Shown here: in pieces, positions 1-7,638 of the stretch
How the letters are laid out: each line of letters opens with the position of its first letter
Numbering within the stretch: the first letter of the stretch is position 1
Assembly (NCBI RefSeq): GCF_001661495.1
Contig: NZ_BDDT01000006.1
Coordinates: forward strand, 1 to 64,000
Length of the DNA: 64,000 nucleotides
Reading direction: 5' to 3'
Source: Pseudoalteromonas prydzensis
Lineage (GTDB): Bacteria; Pseudomonadota; Gammaproteobacteria; Enterobacterales; Alteromonadaceae
Program-made: the position numbers and the translations under genes
The notes under the pieces: model-generated
The model's database searches: none
The model's input: only the letters and a program-made list of their open reading frames with translations
Told to the model about the DNA's origin: nothing

Positions 1-125
1 CACAAGGTTTAGTGTCATTGAGAGATATTTGGATCAACATTCATTACGGGAGATGAACCGCCCATTGCGGACCCGCATGATGGGTGGTGTGGGGGCTGGA
101 GGTTAGAGACCTCCGGCTACCCGAT
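1..125 (+). mobile_element. 3' end of a group IIC (attC-type) intron, domains V and VI
   Basis: Only the tail of the intron is in the window. Bases 57-65 pair with 80-88 (nine pairs, one G-T). A two-base bulge lies at 78-79, and a four-pair upper stem (66-69 with 74-77) is capped by a GACC loop. This is the size and shape of a group II domain V, and the lower strand carries a CGC triad, as in class C introns. A short domain VI hairpin follows (98-103 with 109-114), and the intron seems to end at GAT, position 125. A reading frame from base 3 ends at a TGA at 54-56 and may be the last residues of the intron-encoded reverse transcriptase. Just after the intron comes TAGTGGC, half of an attC core site, so the intron sits in an attC in the orientation opposite to the cassette genes, as known for group IIC-attC introns. 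The exact 3' boundary is inferred. Confidence 0.72.
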
Positions 126-132
126 TAGTGGC

Positions 133-528
133 TTACGCAACTTGAACCTCTTTAAAATTGGGATTTTTCTCAAACAGCTCTTTGAAGAACAAAAAGCAGC
201 CATCAGATGCACTCATTTTGTTTTTGCCAAATAGCTTTTCTTTGAAACTTCGGTGTTTATCAACTTGAAATACCCACTCCAGATCTTGATTCGGATCATC
301 ACCTTCTTCAAAATAGGCGCATGAACCAATTAGGTAGTTATTACCGTCATACGATAGTTCGCAATACCAACCCCAATCTTCTGCATCTGGCTCGGTAATC
401 TCAAGATTCCCCTTGAGTTCTTTTCGTAACCATTCCAATAACGATAGGCCATATATTGGATTGATAGGATTCTCTCTTTCCTTAGAAACATCAAACATTG
501 ACGTTTTGAAATGTATTGCCTGATTCAT
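133..528 (-). CDS. Hypothetical integron-cassette protein
   Basis: A 131-residue soluble protein with no signal peptide or membrane segment. It is acidic in the middle, rich in aromatic residues (a WGWYCEL stretch near residue 50), and has a basic segment with the DKHRSFKEKL motif near residue 90. The protein resembles a small uncharacterised family often seen in cassette arrays, but I cannot assign a function. It is the first complete cassette of the array: its stop codon is followed by GCCACTA, which pairs with the GTTAGTGGC core site on its 5' side, so the two cassette ends match each other. There is no room for its own promoter between the attC and the start, so it is probably read from upstream cassettes or an array promoter. 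Confidence 0.75.
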   Translation of the reverse strand: MNQAIHFKTSMFDVSKERENPINPIYGLSLLEWLRKELKGNLEITEPDAEDWGWYCELSYDGNNYLIGSCAYFEEGDDPNQDLEWVFQVDKHRSFKEKLFGKNKMSASDGCFLFFKELFEKNPNFKEVQVA

Positions 529-541
529 ATCTATCCTAAGC

Positions 542-666
542 CACTAACGCCCGCTTAAGTGGTGAGCAACGCAACACAGAGTTTCCGCGTGCCACCTTAC
601 TCACTAAAATCAACGCATAGCGAAAATGCCACGCGTTGCGGATCCGTCTTAAAGCGTTTGTTAGCT
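542..666 (-). repeat. attC recombination site
   Basis: This site lies between two cassette genes on the minus strand. Read in gene orientation it starts with the core AGCTAAC (complement of 660-666, containing the stop of the upstream gene) and ends with GTTAGTG (complement of 542-548) just before the next cassette gene. The interior has imperfect inverted repeats (AACGCGTGGC and similar), giving a long 125-base imperfect palindrome. Core positions deviate slightly from the RYYYAAC and GTTRRRY consensus. Confidence 0.75.
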
Positions 667-1590
667 GTATTTTTCTTCACAGTTACCTAAAAATAGAAGG
701 TTAGTCGCTGTGAGATGTAAGGTATAGCTGGCTAAGTGCTCTGGAACAGATGTAACTTCTGCACCTTGACCATGCCCACCCTCCTTATTTCTAACAGTAG
801 GAATACCACTTTCGAGTAAAATTCGTACAGATGAAAATTGATTCTGTAGATATTCTGGCACCAGTCCGTTAGCAAGACAGCTATTAATCAGTTTCTTTGC
901 AGTATCATTTTGATTGTAAGGCCATGAGTGCTTTTCATGTATTGCTTTCATCAAACTCTCGAAGGACTTAAGGCAATCATTAAGGCACTCTTTATAGCGC
1001 TTATGACGATAGTGCTCATGGGCTGATAAAAACTCGTCGTTTGCTCCTGCATACTTTTTGTCCTTGCCAAGAAGATGAAGAACTGGTTTTACTACTTCAG
1101 AATGAACATATTGAGAATCGACCCTAATTAGTTCTCCTGATTCAAACTGATAGCCAACTCCCGCTTCTTTAAACCTAAAATTTAATTCGCTAATAGCATC
1201 ATCAGGTTTTTGAGAAACACCAATTGCATTACGAAAATCCCACTCGTGCTCTCTAACATAAGTGTCAATTATTCTAAAAGTCAATTCTATTATATCTAGG
1301 CACTTTTCGTGGCTTCTCTGACTTAAGAAGTAATCGAAGACTGCTGAAAAATTCGAGTTTGCGTATTCTTTTAAAGTAAAAACACCATACTCTTTGCAAA
1401 GCACCTTGTGAATATGTTTGTATATGCTATTGGAGCTTTCATTGTAATCCTGCTCGACACCTATAGTATCCCGTACTATATGAACTACTTGTACGCGGAA
1501 ATTTTGCTCAATATTTTCATATTGATATACATCAGGGACTTCTCCCCTAAGCTTTTTCTGTCTTTTTGAAAATAGTTCAAATATTGCCAT
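661..1590 (-). CDS. Cassette-borne AbiJ/STM4504-like protein with Abi_C-type C-terminus
   Basis: A 309-residue cytoplasmic protein. The N-terminal motif MAIFELFSKRQKKLRGE and the following VPDVYQYE are what I know from the STM4504/CBY_0614 family, whose N-terminal region is related to abortive-infection protein AbiJ. The C-terminal third (residues about 185-300) ends in VRNKEGGHGQG followed by a hydrophobic helix (TLHLTATNLLFLG), the pattern of the Abi_C domain found in phage-exclusion proteins. Function is inferred: it is probably a phage-defence or stress-response protein, and no enzymatic motif is obvious. The gene sits alone in a cassette between two attC sites and its stop codon overlaps the attC core, so it has been acquired as a mobile cassette. 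Confidence 0.75.
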   Translation of the reverse strand: MAIFELFSKRQKKLRGEVPDVYQYENIEQNFRVQVVHIVRDTIGVEQDYNESSNSIYKHIHKVLCKEYGVFTLKEYANSNFSAVFDYFLSQRSHEKCLDIIELTFRIIDTYVREHEWDFRNAIGVSQKPDDAISELNFRFKEAGVGYQFESGELIRVDSQYVHSEVVKPVLHLLGKDKKYAGANDEFLSAHEHYRHKRYKECLNDCLKSFESLMKAIHEKHSWPYNQNDTAKKLINSCLANGLVPEYLQNQFSSVRILLESGIPTVRNKEGGHGQGAEVTSVPEHLASYTLHLTATNLLFLGNCEEKYS

Positions 1591-1612
1591 ATCTACCTCT
1601 GCACTCCCTGAC

Positions 1613-1658
1613 AGCTAACGCCCAGCGCTGGCTGTCGCTCTGCCGCTGCTTGTTAAGC
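1613..1658 (-). repeat. Short attC recombination site
   Basis: In gene orientation the site runs from GCTTAAC (complement of 1652-1658, including the TAA stop of the gene ending at 1653) to GTTAGCT (complement of 1613-1619). At about 46 bases it is shorter than typical attC sites (usually 57 bases or more). The inner arms (AGCGGC, GCCAGC) pair only with a bulge. Confidence 0.65.
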
Positions 1659-1988
1659 ATTGAACCTTGCTACGATAGATTTGCACTCTGACAAAGATAC
1701 TTCCTTTGCCCATTTGGTACTTTGCTGTATTTCTGGTTCATGCCGTTCGAGAGCTGCTTTTGACCAGTACTGCCTCGCCGCGCCGATTGGCAGGTGGTCA
1801 ACCTCTGAAGATACACCAGCAAAAGCGAGGAAGTCTTTGTCATCCTCGGGCAGTCCAACTTCAAACCTTAGAGAAGACAATTCAATAGCGCCCTCTAGAT
1901 AGTCAATAGAACCATCTAGCATTCCGGTTGCAACCTCTACAGCACGCTTTCGTTGCTTTTCGATGTATTCCTCGTGGCTCATTTTCAT
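1653..1988 (-). CDS. Hypothetical integron-cassette protein
   Basis: A 111-residue soluble protein starting MKMSHEEY. The frame stays open upstream to 2117, but that extension lies entirely inside the attC palindrome, so the ATG at 1988 (or the one at 1982) is the sensible start. The sequence has an amphipathic helix with GMLDGSIDYLEGA followed by DHLPIG and a helical C-terminus. I recognise the type as a recurrent family of small cassette proteins without known function. The next cassette ends directly at its 5' side, leaving almost no leader. Confidence 0.7.
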   Translation of the reverse strand: MKMSHEEYIEKQRKRAVEVATGMLDGSIDYLEGAIELSSLRFEVGLPEDDKDFLAFAGVSSEVDHLPIGAARQYWSKAALERHEPEIQQSTKWAKEVSLSECKSIVARFNA

Positions 1989-1993
1989 ATGAT

Positions 1994-2137
1994 GCTTAAC
2001 GCCCGCAACAGGGGCGACCAATGCTATGTATATTTTGTGCGAAACTGGGAGCGCAGCGACCCGCACAAAATGTGCATAGCGTTGGGCGTCCCGCGGAGGC
2101 CCGCAGGGCCGGAGCATCCTGCTTGCGTTTGTTAAGT
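1994..2137 (-). repeat. Long attC recombination site
   Basis: This is the best attC of the array. In gene orientation it starts with ACTTAAC (complement of 2131-2137) and ends with GTTAAGC (complement of 1994-2000), both matching the core consensus. The interior contains a long imperfect stem, GCTATGCACATTTTGTGCG against CGCACAAAATATACATAGC, enclosing a GC-rich loop. The length is 144 bases, in the range of the large attC sites of chromosomal integrons. Confidence 0.85.
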
Positions 2138-2140
2138 GAA

Positions 2141-2521
2141 TCAGTACGGGGCATTGAAGCGAACCCCACGAACTTGATTATTTTGCGGCTGGTAAACCCC
2201 TAGAATATAGCAAGTTCCACCACCTTCTATGGCTGCGCCATTCTGAAACTCTTGTGATTTGCATGCAGCACGCAGTGCAATTACCTTCTCTGAATTAATT
2301 AAAATTGCTTTTGAGTAAAATCTATACTCACTGCGAGGCAATATAGGACTTCCTGATTTGCTCGCTTTACGCTCGGCTGCGGTATAAAATTCATCCTCAA
2401 CTTTATCCCACTCTATACCCATTGGAGTCCATTCATTTTCTTTTGAATGTTGCCAATCATCGGCTAATGCAATGTTACTGATGAGTAAAAGGCTAAAAAC
2501 TAGGCGATGCATTATTTTCAC
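2141..2521 (-). CDS. Small exported hypothetical cassette protein
   Basis: A 126-residue protein with a clear N-terminal signal peptide (hydrophobic FSLLLISNIALA, likely cleaved after ALA about residue 20), so the mature protein should be periplasmic or secreted. The mature part has two cysteines (CKSQEF and GGTCYILG) that could form a disulphide. The end, RGVRFNAPY, is compact. No family is recognised. The GTG at 2521 lies within the GTTAAGTG core site. An ATG three codons later (2512) is an equally plausible start, as neither has a strong ribosome-binding site. It is the promoter-proximal cassette of the array. Confidence 0.6.
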   Translation of the reverse strand: MKIMHRLVFSLLLISNIALADDWQHSKENEWTPMGIEWDKVEDEFYTAAERKASKSGSPILPRSEYRFYSKAILINSEKVIALRAACKSQEFQNGAAIEGGGTCYILGVYQPQNNQVRGVRFNAPY

Positions 2522-2526
2522 TTAAC
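2520..2526 (-). other. Outer core site (GTTAAGT) at the 5' end of the cassette array
   Basis: In gene orientation the cassette at 2141-2521 begins with GTTAAGT, which fits GTTRRRY and is complementary to the ACTTAAC of its own attC at 2131-2137. It therefore marks the 5' boundary of that cassette. No full attC could be built on its outer side, and no integrase gene is nearby, so this is the array edge. Confidence 0.6.
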
Positions 2527-2531
2527 AGCTT

Positions 2532-2579
2532 ATTCAAAGGATCTAAACCTGCGAGTTGCAGACAGAAGATCCTTTGAAT
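2532..2579. repeat. Perfect 12-base inverted repeat at the array boundary
   Basis: ATTCAAAGGATC (2532-2543) is repeated inverted at 2568-2579, and a smaller CTGC/GCAG hairpin lies in the loop. The plus strand continues into a T-rich run (TTTTTCAATTTTTTC), so it could be a Rho-independent terminator on that strand or a degenerate recombination site. From here to 2827 there is no gene. A weak TTGATT-18-TAGACT pair on the minus strand is the only promoter-like match and is not convincing. Confidence 0.5.
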
Positions 2580-2827
2580 TTTTCAATTTTTTCAGTCTAC
2601 CTCTGTATCTAAATGTAAATCAAGGGATTTGTATTTGTCATTTTTTTGTTATTGCAAAATACAAGAAATAACCCCGCGAGTTGTTGAAAAAACTCAAACA
2701 CAATACTGTTTATCTATGGCTATGTCGTAGTTAAGTGTGGGTAGGCGAGAATTCATTTTATAACGCTTTTTTATCCATGTTTGATCTGAGCATTCCTTGT
2801 TATCTTCCATTTTTGCTATAACAGCCT

Positions 2828-2860
2828 ATTTGTAGCGCAAGGCTGGCTTGCGCTACAAAT
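2828..2860. terminator. 14-base perfect palindrome after the M28 peptidase gene
   Basis: ATTTGTAGCGCAAG (2828-2841) and its exact inverse (2847-2860) enclose a five-base loop. It lies six bases after the stop codon of the peptidase gene and is a strong hairpin, but there is no T-tract on the minus strand. It may be a factor-dependent 3' end or an extragenic palindrome. Confidence 0.5.
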
Positions 2861-2865
2861 GGATA

Positions 2866-4263
2866 TTACTTTACCGAGTGTTCGAATGCGCCCACATCAC
2901 CTGGGAATACAACAGGTGAATCAATGCCGTCTTTATTGACTGCGGCGACACCAAAGTAATAGTTGTCGATCACTACATTTGTGAGCGTTGCTTCGTTTAC
3001 ATCACCCACATAACGGCTAAACTGCCATTGTGGCTCGCTGGTATAACGCCAGTAAATTCTGTAACCCACCGTTGTTTTGTCGCTGTTCTTTTGCCATTTT
3101 AAGGTGGTGCTCGGTTGCACTGCACCTGATATTTCAACCGCTGTTGGTGGCGCGGGCGCCCACGCCATAGAGGCAAGGCTTACTGCATTAAGTGACGTTA
3201 GTTTTGCTGTGTAATCAAAATCAACACCTTCGATGGTGTCACCATAAACAATACCGTCTTCGGTGCGTAAATCTTGGTGTTGATGATTGTAGTTTTCGTT
3301 AGTTTCCATCACTCGTACTGCGGCATAGCCCATGTCGTTAAATGGACGGTGATGTCCGCCTCGTCCAAAACGATCGAGCCTGTAAACCAACATAGTATCT
3401 AAGTTAGGAATATAACGATCAGCTATGGTATCAATGTATCGGGCTAAGTTACGACTTGCAGAGTCTACCTCACCACCGGTAAAACGTCGTTTATGGGCTT
3501 GCTCTTTGGTTTCAATAACCCGTGTGCCTTCAGAAAATATACGCGCTGTAGTATTATCGGTTACACCATTAATGCCAGTGATATTGCCAATCATGTCATT
3601 ATTGAGCACACCATGAACTTGCCAGCCTTGCTGCTTTGCATAATCCGCTAAAATCTTACCACCAAACAGGCCTTGCTCTTCACCTGAAAGCGCCGCATAG
3701 ACAATCGAGCCGTTAAACTGATACTTTGACAAGACGCGGGCTGATTCAATAACGCCTGCCACTCCCGAAGCATTATCATTCGCGCCAGGTGAGTCACTGG
3801 TAAAATCCATCACATCACTGACCCGAGAATCAATATCGCCCGACATCATTACCATACGATTAGGTTCATCAGTCCCACGTTGAATGGCAATAATATTGAC
3901 CACTTCAACAGGGTTCGGAATGCGTTTTTCACCTGATATGGTGTCTTTTACTTCTAAAACCTCTAAACAGCCGCCACACTCGGCAGATATTTTTTCAAAC
4001 TCAGCCTTTATCCAACGCCTTGCAGCACCAATTCCTCGGGTATTTGATTTAGTCTCGGACAAGGTGTGACGGGTACCAAAATCAACTAAAGTTTGAATGT
4101 CATTTTCAATTCGCTTAGCCGATACCGACGCGGCAATATCATGAAGTTTGGCTTGATCTTGATAATTTAGTTCTACAGCCAATGTGTTGGTTGCAATAAA
4201 CAGTGTACTGATAAGTATCGCAGGTTTGCAGGATGTAAAAAGGTGGCTTTTTTGCTCAAACAT
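2866..4263 (-). CDS. Exported M28-family metallopeptidase
   Basis: The preferred start is the ATG at 4263, which gives 465 residues with a signal peptide (KPAILISTLFIATNTLA). The frame is open 35 codons further upstream, but that extension puts the signal peptide inside the protein. The zinc-peptidase core shows PGANDNASG, SGEEQGLFGG, NNDMIGN and HRPFNDMG, the ligand and catalytic positions of M28 aminopeptidases. The usual GHxD first ligand reads GDID here, so the first histidine is replaced by aspartate. I believe this also occurs in relatives from this order, but it deserves a check. The last 90 residues resemble a fibronectin-type beta domain (TTLKWQKNSDKTTVGYRIYW), possibly for substrate or surface binding. 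It likely cleaves peptides in the periplasm or outside the cell. Confidence 0.85.
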   Translation of the reverse strand: MFEQKSHLFTSCKPAILISTLFIATNTLAVELNYQDQAKLHDIAASVSAKRIENDIQTLVDFGTRHTLSETKSNTRGIGAARRWIKAEFEKISAECGGCLEVLEVKDTISGEKRIPNPVEVVNIIAIQRGTDEPNRMVMMSGDIDSRVSDVMDFTSDSPGANDNASGVAGVIESARVLSKYQFNGSIVYAALSGEEQGLFGGKILADYAKQQGWQVHGVLNNDMIGNITGINGVTDNTTARIFSEGTRVIETKEQAHKRRFTGGEVDSASRNLARYIDTIADRYIPNLDTMLVYRLDRFGRGGHHRPFNDMGYAAVRVMETNENYNHQHQDLRTEDGIVYGDTIEGVDFDYTAKLTSLNAVSLASMAWAPAPPTAVEISGAVQPSTTLKWQKNSDKTTVGYRIYWRYTSEPQWQFSRYVGDVNEATLTNVVIDNYYFGVAAVNKDGIDSPVVFPGDVGAFEHSVK

Positions 4264-4399
4264 GGTTGATGCTCTTTTATTGTTGATGAATACCCAAACC
4301 ACAATACGTGAGTGAATAAATGCTGCAAATAATTTTGAGACTAACAACTGATTAACTCGTTTAATCACTAATTAGTGAGATAAACTGTACAATCATTTA

Positions 4400-4420
4400 A
4401 GCCCACTATGATAGTGGGCT
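4400..4420 (-). terminator. Hairpin terminator after gdhA
   Basis: AGCCCACTA and TAGTGGGCT form a nine-pair stem with a three-base loop, 50 bases downstream of the gdhA stop. The minus strand continues TAAATGATTGT, so the T-tract is poor. Confidence 0.55.
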
Positions 4421-4470
4421 AAGTGAACTGTGTTTAGTTAAATGACAGTTATAGGTAAAGCAGTGGTTAA

Positions 4471-5823
4471 TTACACAACGCCCTGCTCTATCATCGCATC
4501 TGCAACTCGGCGAAACGCCGCAATATTAGCGCCTAACACTAAATTGCCTGGCTCACCAAACTCAGCAGCGGTATTGCTTGCGGTATCAAAAATATTTTTC
4601 ATGATCTGTTGCAGCTTAGTATCCACTTCTGCAAACGTCCACGTTTGCATACTGGCATTTTGCGCCATTTCTAATTGGCTGGTTGCAACACCACCGGCAT
4701 TGGCGGCTTTACCTGGCCCGTAAGCAATATTAGCATCGAGAAACACATCGATGGCCGCTTTCGTGCTTGGCATATTTGCACCTTCACTCACCAAAATACA
4801 GCCATTATTAATTAGCGCCTGTGCATCGGACTCGGTCAACTCGTTTTGTGTCGCACAGGGAAAAGCCGCATCAGCGACAAAACGCCACACCGCATGGCCA
4901 TCATCGGGATAATCTGCAGCAGGAATATATTGCGCATCGCTGTGTTTATCTACATAACGGGCTAAACTTGCCCGCTCACCTTCTTTGAGCTGTTTAACAT
5001 GTGCCAGCTCAATACCCGCTTCATGATAAAGCGTGCCCGTTGAATCACTACAAGTGATCGGGGTTGCCCCTAACTGATAGAGTTTTTCCATCGCATAAAT
5101 TGCGACATTGCCAGCGCCAGACACTAAGCAGCGCTTACCTTGCAAGCTGTCATCGCGTGCTTGCAGCATATAATTTGCAAAATATACCGCACCATAGCCA
5201 GTGGCTTCTTTGCGTACTAATGAGCCACCCCACAATAAACTTTTCCCCGTAAATGCACCATCATAACGACCGGTTAAACGTTTATACTGACCAAACATAT
5301 AGCCTATTTCACGCGCCCCCACGCCAATATCCCCTGCGGGTACATCAGTTGTTGGGCCAATATGGCGATATAATTCGTTCATAAATGATTGGCAAAAACG
5401 CATTATTTCAGCATCCGAGCGGCCTTTAGGGTCAAAATTAGCGCCGCCTTTGCCACCACCAATAGGTAACCCGGTTAATGCGTTTTTAAAAATTTGCTCA
5501 AACCCCAAAAATTTTATGATGCTGGCATTAACACTCGGGTGAAAACGTAAACCGCCTTTGTATGGCCCTAAGCTTGAGTTAAATTCAATCCGATAACCTT
5601 TATTAACCTGAATGTTGCCGTTATCGTCAAGCCAAGGCACTCTAAACATAATTTGTCGTTCAGGCTCGACTAAGCGTTGAATAATGGCGTTTTTTTGGTA
5701 TTTACTCACGTTTTCGAGTATAGGTTCGAGAGACTCAAGCACTTCTTCAACGGCTTGATAAAATTCGCATTGTGCGGGGCTGGTGTGTTTTAACTGTGCA
5801 ATAGTATTGTGGATATAATTCAT
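4471..5823 (-). CDS. gdhA: NADP-specific glutamate dehydrogenase
   Basis: A 450-residue cytoplasmic enzyme that interconverts 2-oxoglutarate plus ammonium and L-glutamate, the main ammonium-assimilation route when nitrogen is plentiful. The length and motifs fit the hexameric bacterial NADP type. The catalytic-lysine region PIGGGKGGANFDPKGRS is near residue 125, DVPAGDIGVGAREIGYMFG follows near 165, and the dinucleotide-binding SGAGNVAIYA is near 235. The gene is monocistronic by spacing, with a hairpin after it and an upstream gap of 350 bases. A loose TTGATC-17-TGATAA pair about 30-60 bases upstream may be a promoter. Identity is secure. NADP preference is taken from the family. Confidence 0.96.
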   Translation of the reverse strand: MNYIHNTIAQLKHTSPAQCEFYQAVEEVLESLEPILENVSKYQKNAIIQRLVEPERQIMFRVPWLDDNGNIQVNKGYRIEFNSSLGPYKGGLRFHPSVNASIIKFLGFEQIFKNALTGLPIGGGKGGANFDPKGRSDAEIMRFCQSFMNELYRHIGPTTDVPAGDIGVGAREIGYMFGQYKRLTGRYDGAFTGKSLLWGGSLVRKEATGYGAVYFANYMLQARDDSLQGKRCLVSGAGNVAIYAMEKLYQLGATPITCSDSTGTLYHEAGIELAHVKQLKEGERASLARYVDKHSDAQYIPAADYPDDGHAVWRFVADAAFPCATQNELTESDAQALINNGCILVSEGANMPSTKAAIDVFLDANIAYGPGKAANAGGVATSQLEMAQNASMQTWTFAEVDTKLQQIMKNIFDTASNTAAEFGEPGNLVLGANIAAFRRVADAMIEQGVV

Positions 5824-6172
5824 AATTATGCTTCCGTGTTAATTGTTATTGTTTTATCAAATATTGAAATAGACATGATCAAGTTTATGTTTCATACAGT
5901 AAGAACCTTAAAGTAATGGCAATTTTCACCACTGTAGCATGCTATTGCAGTCTATTTAACGCCCAACAACGTGAATTATTTTTGAGTTAGCATAAAGCCC
6001 ACTAAATTATTACCCACTGTAAGTGAATATAAATCTATAAAAAGTAATTAAATTTAGTATTGTGGAGAAAAGTAGCACAGCGCAAAATGAGTCTTGGCGT
6101 ATTTTAAAAGAGGTTTTATTAAAGGGGATTGATCATATCCGCGCTAAACTCCTGCGAATATGATCTGCTAGA
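5824..6172. other. Intergenic region between gdhA and the yehS-like gene
   Basis: No gene is seen. The part next to gdhA should hold its promoter. At the other end GATCATATCCGC (6131-6142) pairs with GCGAATATGATC (6154-6165) with one mismatch, directly after the yehS-like stop codon. It is probably that gene's terminator, although the T-tract on the minus strand is weak. Confidence 0.45.
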
Positions 6173-6673
6173 TTATTCGCCGCTAATTGTTGGGCGGTTT
6201 TGCAACTGAATACCGGTTAAAAAGTTACGTAAGATTTGATCATTACAGACACGATAATGTTTATTCTCCGCTTTACGTGAGAAAGCACTTAGCTCATGTT
6301 TGCTTAAATTAAAATCGGTCAAGGCAAGCACCTCAATCACATCTTCTGTTTTCATATTTAGTGCGATACGCAATTTCATTAAAATAATATTATTATTTAG
6401 TTTGCTCTCTGGAACAGGTTGATCGCCATCACGCTTGCCGCGTTTTGTATTAATAAAGCCATTTAGAAAAGTCGCAAACTCAGTATCGCTTGGCTCTACA
6501 TGCCCGGCTTCACTTTCTTTCGTCAGCCAACCTGTCACTTGCAGTGGTGTGACGACATGATCCGCCGCTGCAAAAATTTCAATCATGTTAGTATCAGTTA
6601 AATTAAAGGTATAACGCAGACGACGTAAAATATCATTATTAGTCAAAGTAAATTCCAGAGTAAGATAAGACAA
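6173..6673 (-). CDS. yehS: DUF1456 (YehS-like) protein
   Basis: A 166-residue soluble protein made of two repeats of the same helical unit: NNDILRRLRYTFNLTDTNMIEIF near residue 12 and NNNIILMKLRIALNMKTEDVIEVL near residue 93. This is the hallmark of the DUF1456/YehS family, whose function is unknown. Each repeat ends in a short domain that includes GWLTKE or AFSRKAENKHYR, and the C-terminal part keeps the conserved CNDQILRNFLTG. The protein begins a few residues before the usual family start, so a later start cannot be excluded. It is a single gene flanked by a hairpin and a 120-base gap that faces a divergent methyltransferase gene. Confidence 0.85.
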   Translation of the reverse strand: MSYLTLEFTLTNNDILRRLRYTFNLTDTNMIEIFAAADHVVTPLQVTGWLTKESEAGHVEPSDTEFATFLNGFINTKRGKRDGDQPVPESKLNNNIILMKLRIALNMKTEDVIEVLALTDFNLSKHELSAFSRKAENKHYRVCNDQILRNFLTGIQLQNRPTISGE

Positions 6674-6793
6674 CCAAGCAAGTATTGCTGGCTTATTTAG
6701 AAGCCGTACAGTTTAACAGAGTTAATGAGGCACCCCTATTGATATTTTACGCAACCCCCACGCCACTGTGCCCATATCGACATTACACCACTG

Positions 6794-7546
6794 ATGCTTG
6801 ATTTAACACAGCCTAGCCATGACAGCACATTAGCAAGTATACGTAGTCAGTACGGGCTTTTACGCATCGTGGAAAACAGCCAGCATCGCTGGTTTACCTT
6901 AGGTGATAATCACGTTATACAAGGCGTTATGGATAAATTACAGCCAAATTTACTCTGTGCGCCGGTTAATCAAGCCATGTTTTTGAGTCTATTGCCGCTA
7001 TCAGCAAATGATCGCGTACTCAATTTAGGTGCTGGCAGTGGTTGTTTTGAACGTGTCTTAAAAAATCAAGCAATTCAACTTACGTCTGTCGAAATCAACG
7101 CCGATATTATTGCAGCTGCGCATCACTATTTTTTACTTGACGAGACAACCCCAATTATTAATGATTGCGCCGAAAATTTTATTACTCGGTGTCAGCAGAG
7201 TTTTGATGTGATTTTAATTGATATTTTTAGTGCGCAGTCACACCAAGCTCTATTACAAAAACACGGATTTTGGCATGCTTGTTTTAAACGGCTTACTTGT
7301 TTGGGAAAGATAGCTATCAACCTCGCTCCTCACAACGAGCAACAAGTGATCAACTTGCTGTTATTACTGCGTCCATTGTTTCGTGAGTTTATTGTCATTG
7401 AGTTTAAGCAGTACAAAAATATTGTACTTATCGCCAGTAATGACTGTTTAGCAAACATTACAATAGAAAATATAAAACAGCAGGATGATCCAAATACAGT
7501 GGATCTGGCTGAACATATCAACCAGTTACTGTATACGCAAAATTAA
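6794..7546 (+). CDS. Spermidine-synthase-like class I SAM-dependent methyltransferase
   Basis: A 250-residue cytoplasmic protein. The SAM-binding motif VLNLGAGSGCFERVL lies near residue 77, the acidic strand-2 end (TSVEIN) near 100, and motif FDVILIDIFSAQSH near 140, which is the aspartate-containing signature of spermidine-synthase folds. It lacks enough of the aminopropyltransferase signature for me to call it a polyamine enzyme, and many such stand-alone proteins are of unknown specificity. The first 45 residues (WFTLGDNHVIQGVM) are typical of this subgroup. Divergent from yehS, no ribosome-binding site is strong at the ATG. Confidence 0.75.
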   Translation: MLDLTQPSHDSTLASIRSQYGLLRIVENSQHRWFTLGDNHVIQGVMDKLQPNLLCAPVNQAMFLSLLPLSANDRVLNLGAGSGCFERVLKNQAIQLTSVEINADIIAAAHHYFLLDETTPIINDCAENFITRCQQSFDVILIDIFSAQSHQALLQKHGFWHACFKRLTCLGKIAINLAPHNEQQVINLLLLLRPLFREFIVIEFKQYKNIVLIASNDCLANITIENIKQQDDPNTVDLAEHINQLLYTQN

Positions 7547-7638
7547 AAACGCGAGCCAAACTGGCTTAAAAAACACCCGGTGCTGGTGTTGTGGCTCGGC
7601 CTAAAATCTCATTCTGATGAAGGTAATAGACAAATAGA

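Noticed and set aside
1660-1902. Plus-strand open frames antisense to the cassette gene
   Set aside because: They lie within the cassette coding region, have no ribosome-binding site and run through an attC core site.
1989-2117. N-terminal extension of the cassette gene 1653-1988 up to 2117
   Set aside because: The extension is encoded entirely by the attC palindrome and starts inside it; the ATG at 1988 lies just after the attC end.
2532-2579. A tRNA or attI site at the array boundary
   Set aside because: The inverted repeat has no cloverleaf, no anticodon arm and no CCA-like end, and attI cannot be proved without a nearby integrase.
4442-4723. Plus-strand open frame opposite the end of gdhA
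   Set aside because: It is the antisense of a strongly conserved enzyme and starts in the gdhA terminator region.
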